Assembly: GCA_000751295.2 (NCBI GenBank)
Contig: CCMO02000001.1
Span: 4,678,615 to 4,742,614 of the forward strand
DNA length: 64,000 nt
Direction of reading: 5' to 3'
Source: a bacterium YEK0313
GTDB taxonomy: Bacteria; Pseudomonadota; Alphaproteobacteria; Rhizobiales; Phreatobacteraceae
The translations under genes and the position numbers were made by a program. Each line of letters opens with the position of its first letter. Position 1 is the first letter of the stretch. Of this stretch, positions 54,091 through 60,998 are shown one piece after another. Under the pieces are notes generated by a model. That model ran no database searches and had not been told where the DNA came from. It was given only the letters and a program-made list of their open reading frames with translations.

Positions 54091-54208
54091 GGTGAATGGC
54101 GAGTGGCGAATAGCGAGTGGGGATGCTCGCTCGAGGGATGCGCTCCAATCAGTGCAGCATCGGCGCTCTGGGCCTCATCCCTATTCCCTATTTCACCATT
54201 CGCTCACT
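54091..54208. repeat. Dispersed REP-like intergenic element, copy 1
   Basis: The left part has degenerate tandem units of the type GGCGAATA/GCGAGTG ending in GGGATG (54091-54125). The right part (about 54177-54208) carries an imperfect reverse complement (CATCCCTATTCCCTATTTCACCATTCGC, cut here into pieces of 20 bases or less when compared), so the element can fold into a hairpin. A related unit occurs at 59881. It overlaps the last codons of the ABC exporter gene. Confidence 0.6.
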
Positions 54209-55988
54209 CGGCGGCGGCGCTGCGGTCGCCGAACTGGATCGCGACATAGTGAGCATAGAGCCCGTTGCGGGCGATCAGCTCAGCATGGGTGCCGGTCTCG
54301 ACCACCCGGCCGGCGTCGATCACCAGGATCCTGTCGGCGCGCATGACGGTGGACAGGCGGTGCGCGATGACGAGCGAGGTGCGGCCGGCCATCAACTCGT
54401 CGAGCGCGCGCTGAACCTCGTATTCGCTTTCGGAATCGAGCGCCGAGGTGGCCTCGTCGAGCAGCATGATCGGCGCGTTCTTGAGGATCGCGCGGGCGAT
54501 GGCCACGCGCTGGCGCTGGCCGCCGGAGAGGCCCTGGCCGTGCTCGCCGACCAGCGTCTCGTAGCCCTCGGGCAGGTCCAGGATGAAATCGTGCGCGTGG
54601 GCGGCCCGCGCCGCCGCGACGATCTCCTCCTCGCTCGCCCCCGGCCGGCCGACCGCGATGTTCTCGCGCACCGTGCCCTGGAACAGGAAGACGTCCTGGC
54701 TGACGAAGGCCATGTGGCCGCGCAGCGAAGCGAAGGTGACGTCGCGCACGTCCTGCCCGTCGACCAGGACGCGGCCGTCGCGCACGTCGAAGAAGCGCTG
54801 CACCAGCGAGATGATCGTCGATTTGCCGCCGCCCGACGGGCCGACCAGCGCCGTCATCTTGCCGCCGGCGGCAACGAAGGAGAGATCCTTCAGCACCGGA
54901 TCCTGGTCGCGATAGCCGAAGGTGACGCCCTCGAAGGCGACCGTGCCGGCCTCGATCTTCAGCGCGGCGGCGTCGGGCTTTTCCTTCAGCGTCGGCTCGG
55001 TATCGAGCAGCTCGTACATCAGGCGGACGCCGACGAGGCCCTTTTCCACCTCGACGCCGAGGCGGGCGAGGCGCTTGGCCGGATCATAGGCCAGCAGCAG
55101 CGCCGTGACGAAGGCGAAGAACGAGCCGGCATCGACGCCCTGATAGATGACCCGCCAGGCGCCGTAGACGATCGCCGCCGCAATGGCGAGGCCGCCGAGC
55201 GTTTCCATCAGCGGCGCGGTGCGGGCGCCGAGCGTCGCGATCTTGTCGGCGCGCTGGCGCACCGCGTCGATGGTCGCGTCCATGCGCGACTGCATCCGGT
55301 CCTCCATGCCGAAGGACTTGACGATGCGGACGCCCTGCACGGTCTCCTGCACCACGCCGACCATGGCCGAGAGCGAGGCGAATTCGCTGTTGGCGAGGCG
55401 CCGGACGCGCCGGCGCAGCCGGTTCACCCCTTGCACCGCCACCGGCATGACGAGCCCGGAGACGATGAACATCAAGGGATCGGACCAGAGCATGACCGCG
55501 ACGAGGCCGGCGACGGTGAGGAGGTCGCGGCCGACCGTGGTCACGATATTCTGCAACACGTCGCGCGCGGCCTGGGCATTGTGCGTCACGCGGGTGACGA
55601 GATCGGCCGAGGCATGCTGATGATAGAAGTCGACGCCCTGGCCGAGCAGGTGGCGGAAGATGCGCGTCTGCTGCGCGGCGACGATGGAATTGCCGATCCG
55701 CGCCAGGATCACGTTGGAGGCATAGGCGGCGACGCCCTTGATCAGGAAGACCGAGAAGACCGTGATGCCGAACCACACGGCGAGGCCGAAATCGCGGTTC
55801 TGGAACACCCCGTTGATCAGGTCGCGCATGATCCAGGCGGAAAGCGCCGTGCACACCGCGACGATGGCCATGAACACGAAAGCCAGGGCATAACGGCCGG
55901 CATAGGCGTGCAGGCTCTCGGAGACGAGACGTTTCAGCGTCTCTCCGCGCTTGGCGTCGGACTTCATGAACAGGCTGGAAAGCCTCAT
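54204..55988 (-). CDS. MsbA-like ABC exporter, fused membrane and ATPase domains
   Basis: A 594-residue half-transporter. Six membrane helices (first YALAFVFMAIVAVCTALSAWI) are followed by the ATPase: Walker A LVGPSGGGKST, Q-loop FVSQDVFLFQ, signature GLSGGQRQR, Walker B IMLLDEATSALDS, switch LVIAHRLSTV. The architecture and the QNIVTTVGRDLLTVAGL segment match MsbA/lipid-A or multidrug exporters. The product is probably an inner-membrane lipid or drug flippase. The gene is convergent with the SIMPL pair across a dispersed repeat that reaches into its last codons. Confidence 0.92.
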   Translation of the reverse strand: MRLSSLFMKSDAKRGETLKRLVSESLHAYAGRYALAFVFMAIVAVCTALSAWIMRDLINGVFQNRDFGLAVWFGITVFSVFLIKGVAAYASNVILARIGNSIVAAQQTRIFRHLLGQGVDFYHQHASADLVTRVTHNAQAARDVLQNIVTTVGRDLLTVAGLVAVMLWSDPLMFIVSGLVMPVAVQGVNRLRRRVRRLANSEFASLSAMVGVVQETVQGVRIVKSFGMEDRMQSRMDATIDAVRQRADKIATLGARTAPLMETLGGLAIAAAIVYGAWRVIYQGVDAGSFFAFVTALLLAYDPAKRLARLGVEVEKGLVGVRLMYELLDTEPTLKEKPDAAALKIEAGTVAFEGVTFGYRDQDPVLKDLSFVAAGGKMTALVGPSGGGKSTIISLVQRFFDVRDGRVLVDGQDVRDVTFASLRGHMAFVSQDVFLFQGTVRENIAVGRPGASEEEIVAAARAAHAHDFILDLPEGYETLVGEHGQGLSGGQRQRVAIARAILKNAPIMLLDEATSALDSESEYEVQRALDELMAGRTSLVIAHRLSTVMRADRILVIDAGRVVETGTHAELIARNGLYAHYVAIQFGDRSAAAE

Positions 55989-56241
55989 TGCGCGCGCGGA
56001 CTCACTTCTTGCGGATGGAACACCGTTCTGGCTGCGCGAATAACAGGTTTGTCAGCCAAGACCAAGATCGTCAGGCATTTCCGAATGTAACAAGCGCGCC
56101 AGAACGCAACAAAAGAGGGCAAAGACCGGCATTTCAACGACAGGTTGGCAGCTCGCATGGCTGTTCCGCTTGCGGCGCGGCCAGCCTGGTGCCACAAGGC
56201 GAGCCATGCTGGCACTGCAGCCCGGTGCTCAAAGGTAGGCC

Positions 56242-56856
56242 ATGCCGACGCTCGAAAACCTCTTCGTCACCAAGCTCTATCGTGCCGAGATCGAGGCTCC
56301 CGACGGCTTCGTCGGCGAGCTCGAACAGGCCTGCCGCTCGCTCGCCGTGGATGACGCCGCCGGCATCCGCTGGTGCGCCAAGCACGACTATCCCGGCTAT
56401 ACCAGCTACGCCTCGCTGAACGACCTGCCCTGGCGCTTCCCGGTGTTCAAGGCGCTGTCGAAACATCTCGACCGCCACATCGCGGCTTTCGCCAGGGAGC
56501 TCGCCTTCGATCTCGCCGGCCGCAAGCTGACGCTCGACAGCCTCTGGGTCAACGTGTTGCCCGAGGGCGGCTTTCACGCGGCCCATATCCATCCGCACAG
56601 CGTGATCTCGGGCACGTTCTACGTCGCCATGCCCAAGGGCGCGGCCGCGCTCAAGCTGGAAGATCCGCGCCATGCCATGATGATGGCCGCCCCGCCGCGC
56701 AAGAAGTCGGCGCCGCGCGAATTGCAGTCCTTCGTGTCCGTCGCGCCGGAGCCGGGCACCGTGCTGCTGTGGGAAAGCTTCCTCCGCCACGAGGTGCCGG
56801 TGAACAAGGCGGACGAGGAGCGGATCAGCATCAGCTTCAACTACAATTGGGCCTGA
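56242..56856 (+). CDS. 2OG-Fe(II) oxygenase-like protein (TIGR02466 family)
   Basis: A 204-residue protein of the putative 2-oxoglutarate-Fe(II) oxygenase type. LDSLWVNVLPEGGFHAAHIHPHSVISGTFYVAMP carries the first His ligand(s). GTVLLWESFLRHEVPVNKADEERISISFNYNW carries the distal His and the Arg that binds 2-oxoglutarate. WRFPVFKALSKHLDRHIAAFA is a typical N-terminal segment. Substrate unknown; homologues occur in many alphaproteobacteria and in phages. The start follows AAGGTAGG. It stands alone between oppositely oriented genes. Confidence 0.85.
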   Translation: MPTLENLFVTKLYRAEIEAPDGFVGELEQACRSLAVDDAAGIRWCAKHDYPGYTSYASLNDLPWRFPVFKALSKHLDRHIAAFARELAFDLAGRKLTLDSLWVNVLPEGGFHAAHIHPHSVISGTFYVAMPKGAAALKLEDPRHAMMMAAPPRKKSAPRELQSFVSVAPEPGTVLLWESFLRHEVPVNKADEERISISFNYNWA

Positions 56857-56933
56857 CCGGCCGGCCGCCGCGGCCCATCTTGCTCATGCGGCGGCACGGC
56901 TGCATGTGCCAACCATTGGCCGGCTGGCCAGGC

Positions 56934-57287
56934 TCAGCCGTTCCTGCCCTCGTCGATGTGGAAATTGTGCAGGAAGCGGTGGAACAGCGGCATCAGCACC
57001 AGGCCCGTGGCCGTCACCACGACGAGGCCGGAGGCGAGCGCGTAGCATCCCGCGAAGACCTTGCCGGCCGCCGTCTTCAATTCGCCGAGCGGGCCCATGC
57101 CGGAGAGGATCATCGCGGCATTGACGAAGGCGTCGACCGCGCTCATGCCCTCGAACAGGCTGTAGCCGGCCATGCCGATCGCCAGCATCGCGGCGATCAG
57201 GCCGAAGGCGATGGTCATGGCCCGCCTGACCCGCGACCGAAAGGCGTGCCGGGTGGCGAGCGGCTCGTGAAAGCGCTCGTAGCGCAT
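56934..57287 (-). CDS. Small membrane protein with two-helix pore-like layout
   Basis: A 117-residue protein. After a basic N-terminus, helix 1 (MTIAFGLIAAMLAIGMAGYSLFEG) is followed by a short amphipathic segment SAVDAFVNAAMILSGMGPLG and helix 2 (VFAGCYALASGLVVVTATGLVLMPLFHRFLHNFHIDE). The arrangement resembles bacterial two-helix K+ channels, but SGMGPLG replaces the TVGYGD selectivity filter. It may be a channel relative with another selectivity or none. It lies 3 nt after the thioesterase gene and is surely co-transcribed. Confidence 0.7.
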   Translation of the reverse strand: MRYERFHEPLATRHAFRSRVRRAMTIAFGLIAAMLAIGMAGYSLFEGMSAVDAFVNAAMILSGMGPLGELKTAAGKVFAGCYALASGLVVVTATGLVLMPLFHRFLHNFHIDEGRNG

Positions 57288-57290
57288 GGC

Positions 57291-57698
57291 TCAGGCGGGC
57301 AGCGGCGGCACCGGCCGCGGCCGGCCGTCGTCGTCGATCGCGACGAAAGCGAAGGTCGCCTCCGTCACCTTCTCCCGGACATGGGTGCGGAAGCGCTGGG
57401 CCCAGGCCTCGATATGGATCTTCATCGAGGTGCGGCCGACATGGAACACCTCCGTATAGACCTCCAGCACGTCGCCGACCCGCATCGGCCGGATGAAGGT
57501 CATGGCCTCCACGGCAATGGTCACGACGCGGCCCTGCGCCCGGTCGACGCCGGCCATGCCGCCGGCCTGGTCCATGCGGGCCATCACCCAGCCGCCGAAA
57601 ATGTCGCCATTGGCATTGGTGTCGGCCGGCATGGCGCTGATGCGCAGCATCAGTTCGCCGCGCGGCGTGCCGTCGGCGGCAAGGATGGGATGCGACAT
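57291..57698 (-). CDS. Acyl-CoA thioesterase, hot-dog fold (YciA/BFIT-like)
   Basis: A 135-residue single hot-dog domain thioesterase. PADTNANGDIFGGWVMARMDQAGGMAG contains the catalytic Asn/Asp-Gly-Asp-x-Phe-Gly-Gly segment typical of YciA. VEAMTFIRPMRVGDVLEVYTEVFHVGRTSMKIHIEAW follows, and VTEATFAFVAIDDDGRPRPVPPLPA closes. It hydrolyses acyl-CoA, probably short- to long-chain, in the cytosol. A small pore-like membrane protein gene follows on the same transcript. Confidence 0.92.
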   Translation of the reverse strand: MSHPILAADGTPRGELMLRISAMPADTNANGDIFGGWVMARMDQAGGMAGVDRAQGRVVTIAVEAMTFIRPMRVGDVLEVYTEVFHVGRTSMKIHIEAWAQRFRTHVREKVTEATFAFVAIDDDGRPRPVPPLPA

Positions 57699-57797
57699 CG
57701 ACTCTTTCGGGGCTCCAGCGGCTCACGTCTCACCCGCCAGTGAGGCAGGGAATCGGCGGCTTGGCAACGCCGGCCGAAAGAGGTGGCTCGCCGGCCG

Positions 57798-58418
57798 CTA
57801 CATCGGCGGCGCGACGCCGTCCTTCTCGACCGTCACGCGCGTCGCCGAGAGGCGGCCCTCACCGTCGCGCGCCGCCGACACGAAGACCCTGGCGCCGGGC
57901 ACGAGGTCGCTGGTGGAAGCCGGGGCCGGCGTCACGATGGGCGTCGTCGCCGGCACGTGCACGGCCACCTTGCGGCCGTGATAGACGATGTTGAGATCGC
58001 GGCCGGCCGTGCCCTCGACCACCGCCTCCACCGTGCCGTTGGTCATGGTCGAGCCGACGCCGAGATCCCAGGGATGATGGCCCTCGCCGGTGCCGCGCAT
58101 GGCCTCGGGGAAGACATGCACCTCACGCGCCTCCAGCCGGCCGTCGGCGCCGGGCTCCGCGGTCGTGCCGATGAAGCTGCCGGCGGCAATGTCCGCAAGC
58201 GCGATGCGCCTGAAGGCGCCGACCACCGGCCGGTCGGCGAGGCGGATGGCGAGCCGCGCCCCGTCGCGGGCCTCGACCGTGAGCATCGGCGCGTCGAACG
58301 CGACGATCTTGCCGCGCACCCGCGTAGGCCCCGGCGGCTGCGCCTGGCCCCTGGCAACGGCGGACAGCGCCAGCATGACGCCGGCGGCGAGCACAAGGCA
58401 GCGGCGATCGAAGTTCAT
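57798..58418 (-). CDS. Secreted DUF5666-like beta-barrel-repeat protein
   Basis: A 206-residue secreted protein. The signal peptide ends near GQAQP. The mature part has repeated OB-like strands: RVRGKIVAFDAPMLTVEARDGARLAIRLAD, then DIAAGSFIGTTAEPGADGRLEAREVHVFPE, then VNGTVEAVVEG-like TMTNGTVEAVVEGTAGRDLNIVYHG and VPGARVFVSAARDGEGRLSATRVTVEKDG. The pattern suggests a DUF5666-type domain, function unknown. The ATG before NFDRRCLVLAAG was chosen; a longer open frame exists upstream. Confidence 0.75.
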   Translation of the reverse strand: MNFDRRCLVLAAGVMLALSAVARGQAQPPGPTRVRGKIVAFDAPMLTVEARDGARLAIRLADRPVVGAFRRIALADIAAGSFIGTTAEPGADGRLEAREVHVFPEAMRGTGEGHHPWDLGVGSTMTNGTVEAVVEGTAGRDLNIVYHGRKVAVHVPATTPIVTPAPASTSDLVPGARVFVSAARDGEGRLSATRVTVEKDGVAPPM

Positions 58419-58519
58419 CCCGGGCCTCCGCGTCGAAGGACGGGCGAGCCTATCGCGGCGATGTCCCGCTGTCGCCCGGCCGGCATGCACGAGCGCGTGA
58501 TGAGCCGGCCGGCCCGGTC

Positions 58520-58810
58520 TCAGCGGAAGATCCGCTCGCCCTGCTCGTCGATGATCTGCCGGCCCTTGCCGAGCGAGAAGCTCACCGCATCCTCGAAGCT
58601 CGTATGGCGGTCGGCGCGCAGGAACTTGTGCTCGTGCTTCACGCCGTCGATCTCCTTTTCGATCGAGCCGGCGGTCTGGAACTGGCCTTCGTTCTTGAAC
58701 GGCGCGGCGCGGATCACGAAGCCCTTGTAGTCCTGGGCGTGGGCGGGATCGGGCGCCGGGCTCTCCTCGCGCGCGGCGCGGCGGCCGAACAGGGATTTGA
58801 GGAACGACAT
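58520..58810 (-). CDS. HlyU-like small protein
   Basis: A 96-residue protein beginning MSFLKSLFGRRAAREESPAP. The body YKGFVIRAAPFKNEGQFQTAGSIEKEIDGVKHEHKFLRADRHTSFEDAVSFSLGKGRQIIDEQGERIF is the HlyU domain found in many proteobacteria. Vibrio HlyU is an ArsR-type regulator with the same name; this family is a separate small domain of unclear role. The start follows AGGTGCCGCC. It lies about 100 bp upstream of the secreted-protein gene on the same strand. Confidence 0.85.
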   Translation of the reverse strand: MSFLKSLFGRRAAREESPAPDPAHAQDYKGFVIRAAPFKNEGQFQTAGSIEKEIDGVKHEHKFLRADRHTSFEDAVSFSLGKGRQIIDEQGERIFR

Positions 58811-59006
58811 GGCGGCACCTTGCATGGTCTGGCGGTCGGGGTCTGCCGGCAAAATAGCGCGGCAAGCCGCCGAGGGAAACGGCGATGCCCGGCCGAGGGC
58901 GGCCGAAGCTTCGCCATTTCGCCCGGGCCGCCCCGCCGCCTGCGCTCTTTCGACGCAGGGAAAATCCCCCTAGTTTGCCCGAGGTCACCAGCAATGAGGG
59001 GTTCCC

Positions 59007-59873
59007 ATGACAACAGACCATGTCGACCGGCGCCAGCTTCTGACGCTCGCCGGCGGCCTTGCCGCGGTGATCGCCGCGCCGGCGCTCGTCACCGGCCGGG
59101 CCGCCGCCCAGGGCGCCAATGAAGCGACCTTCGACCGGATCATGCGCACCAAGACGATCCGCGTCGCGGGCCTGCCCGGCGAGCTGCCGTTCTTCCAGAA
59201 GAGCCTTGCGACCGGCGAATGGTCGGGCGCCTGCGCCGACATGGCCCAGGACATCGCCAAGCAGCTCGGCGGCATGAAGGTCGAATTCCTCGATTCGACC
59301 TATGGCAATTCGGTGCTGCAGGTGCAGGCCGGCCAGATCGACATCGCCTTTGCGCTGAATGCGACGCCGGCCCGGGCGCTCGCCATCGATTTCACCCGGC
59401 CGGTGTTCAACCATGCCTTCGGCATCGTCGCCAAGCCCGACTTCTCCGCCAAGACCTGGGCCGACATCAACAAGCCCGAGGTGAAGATCGCCGTCGACCT
59501 CGGCTCGTCGCAGGAAGCCGCCGCCCGCCGCTTCGCGCCGAAGGCTTCGATCACCGCCTATCGCACCCGCGACGAAGTGGTGCTGGCGCTTGCCTCGGGA
59601 CGCGCCCAATGCGCGGTCTTCGCGGCGCTCGTCGGGCTGACCGCCGCCAAGCGCAATCCGGCGATCGGCCGCTTCATCATGCTGACGACGCCCGTCGTCT
59701 CGCTCACCAGCAATATCGGCGTCAGGCGCGAGCAGGACCGGCGCTGGCGCGACTTCCTCGACGTCTGGATCGACTTCAACCGCGGCACCGGACAGATCCG
59801 CGAATGGCTGATCAACGGGCTGACGCCGGCCGGCGTGACCAGCGAGGACGTGCCGGCCGAAGTGACGTTCTGA
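59007..59873 (+). CDS. Polar amino-acid-type ABC transporter binding protein
   Basis: A 288-residue extracellular solute-binding family 3 protein. The leader VDRRQLLTLAGGLAAVIAAP then GRAAAQ is twin-arginine-like. Mature features are IRVAGLPGELPFFQKSLATGEWSGACADMAQDIAKQLG, VLQVQAGQIDIAFALNATPARALAIDFTRPVF and WRDFLDVWIDFNRGTGQIREW. It heads a two-gene unit with a permease, but no ATPase gene is adjacent. The ligand is unknown. Confidence 0.9.
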   Translation: MTTDHVDRRQLLTLAGGLAAVIAAPALVTGRAAAQGANEATFDRIMRTKTIRVAGLPGELPFFQKSLATGEWSGACADMAQDIAKQLGGMKVEFLDSTYGNSVLQVQAGQIDIAFALNATPARALAIDFTRPVFNHAFGIVAKPDFSAKTWADINKPEVKIAVDLGSSQEAAARRFAPKASITAYRTRDEVVLALASGRAQCAVFAALVGLTAAKRNPAIGRFIMLTTPVVSLTSNIGVRREQDRRWRDFLDVWIDFNRGTGQIREWLINGLTPAGVTSEDVPAEVTF

Positions 59874-59880
59874 GGGTGCG

Positions 59881-59958
59881 GGGCGAATAGCGAGTACGGC
59901 GTTTGCCAAGGCGACGAGCGCCGCAGCGGCATCCCCATTCGCCATTCGCCATTTGCCG
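59881..59958. repeat. Dispersed REP-like intergenic element, copy 2
   Basis: GGGCGAATAGCGAGTA at the left and CATCCCCATTCGCCATTCGC at the right form an imperfect stem. The reverse complement of the right part, GCGAATGGCGAATGGGGATG, matches the left part of the element at 54091. It fills nearly the whole gap between the binding protein and the permease gene of one transport unit, so it is transcribed in the operon. Confidence 0.6.
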
Positions 59959-59976
59959 AGCTGGAGGGGATGCGCG

Positions 59977-60645
59977 TTGGGCTATCAGTGGAATTTCTTC
60001 ATCATCCAGCAATATGCGCATCTGTTCGTGAAGGGTCTGGGCTTCACCCTCGCCTTCACGGTCGTGACCATCGTCGCGGGCGGCGTGCTCGGCCTCGTCC
60101 TGGGCCTGGCGCGGCTGAGCCAGTCCCGGTTCGTCAACTGGCCGTTGATCGCGGTCATCGAGCTGTTCCGCTGCACGCCGCTGCTGGTGCTGATCATCTG
60201 GTTCTACTACGCGATGCCGGTGCTGACCGGCGTCCAGCTCTCCGCCGTGGTCGCCGGCGGCCTGGTGCTGACGCTCTACACCGCCGCCTTCTACGCCGAG
60301 ATCTTCCGGGGCGGCGTCGCCTCGATCGAAACCGGCCAGTGGGATGCCGCGAGAGCCCTCGGCCTCACCTGGATCGGCCTGATGCGCCTCGTCATCCTGC
60401 CGCAGGCGGTCAGGCGCATGATCCCGCCGCTGATGAACCAGTCGGTCCTGCAGTTGAAGAACACCTCGCTCGTTTCGGTCATCGCCGTGCCGGACCTGCT
60501 CTACCAGGGCGAGCTGATCACCGCCGAGACCTACCGCCCGCTGGAGGTCTATACGGTGGTGGCGATGCTCTATTTCGCCGTCCTGCTGCCGCTCACGCTC
60601 TATGCCCAGCGGCTGGAGCAGCGCCTTGCGGCGCCCGGCCGCTGA
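59977..60645 (+). CDS. Polar amino-acid-type ABC transporter permease
   Basis: A 222-residue HisMQ-type permease with about five membrane helices. GLGFTLAFTVVTIVAGGVLGLVLGLARLS is helix 1. DAARALGLTWIGLMRLVILPQAVRRMIPPLMNQ is the EAA loop for ATPase contact. A TTG start is supported by GGAGGGG 7 nt upstream; the only in-frame ATG lies further up without such a site and inside the repeat. It follows the binding-protein gene across a REP-like element. The missing ATPase could be the GlnQ-like protein encoded at 25.2 kb. Confidence 0.88.
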   Translation: MGYQWNFFIIQQYAHLFVKGLGFTLAFTVVTIVAGGVLGLVLGLARLSQSRFVNWPLIAVIELFRCTPLLVLIIWFYYAMPVLTGVQLSAVVAGGLVLTLYTAAFYAEIFRGGVASIETGQWDAARALGLTWIGLMRLVILPQAVRRMIPPLMNQSVLQLKNTSLVSVIAVPDLLYQGELITAETYRPLEVYTVVAMLYFAVLLPLTLYAQRLEQRLAAPGR

Positions 60646-60712
60646 CGGCATTGGACGGCCGCACTCTGGTTGTCTTTCGGCCACAGTGCGCCGCTAGATG
60701 CGTTCCGGCCGG

Positions 60713-60741
60713 TTGCCGCCGCCAATATTGCCTGTTATTGA
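60713..60741 (+). promoter_or_regulatory. Candidate sigma-70-type promoter for the exporter leader
   Basis: TTGCCG, 17 nt, TATTGA lies 35 bp before a small upstream ORF. It would give a leader of about 250 nt for the ABC exporter gene. This is a sequence match only. Confidence 0.4.
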
Positions 60742-60775
60742 GGCATTCCTTTCACGTCGAGCCAGGGAGAACTGC

Positions 60776-60829
60776 ATGATGACAATGCCTCTGCGTTTCA
60801 CCCCTGGCAGCCTGTCCCGACCGCGTTAG
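60776..60829 (+). CDS. Upstream leader peptide (17 residues)
   Basis: The short frame reads MMTMPLRFTPGSLSRPR with a strong AGGGAGA ribosome site 5 nt before it. Its stop codon sits in a hairpin (60817-60822 CCGACC with 60829-60834 GGTCGG). Three Pro and three Arg codons are clustered towards the end, as in proline-rich regulatory peptides such as MgtL. It could control expression of the exporter gene 170 nt downstream by ribosome stalling or attenuation. The role is inferred from layout only. Confidence 0.5.
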   Translation: MMTMPLRFTPGSLSRPR

Positions 60830-60969
60830 GTCGGAGACCCGCCGATCCGAGCCGGACCGGCCTGACCTCCCAGGGTCTTTCGTGAGCTTGGCCGTCCTCG
60901 GTGCGGCCGTCCCCCTTCCGAACGGATAGCGCGCGCGTCGGTAGAGCCGTGCGTTCGTCTTTCCTGGAG

Positions 60970-60989
60970 CCGGCACCACCGGGTGTCGG
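60970..60989 (+). promoter_or_regulatory. Start-proximal hairpin in the exporter leader
   Basis: CCGGCACC and GGTGTCGG form an 8-bp stem (one G-U) around ACCG, ending 9 nt before the exporter ATG. The exporter has no other convincing ribosome site, so the stem may cover the initiation region. Together with the upstream ORF and its hairpin this looks like a translational control device. Confidence 0.45.
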
Positions 60990-60998
60990 AACATTCCC

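Noticed and set aside
57798..59945. A 715-codon minus-strand frame across the secreted protein, HlyU-like and binding-protein genes
   Set aside because: Only its last 206 codons make a plausible secreted protein. The rest is antisense or out-of-frame to well-supported genes.
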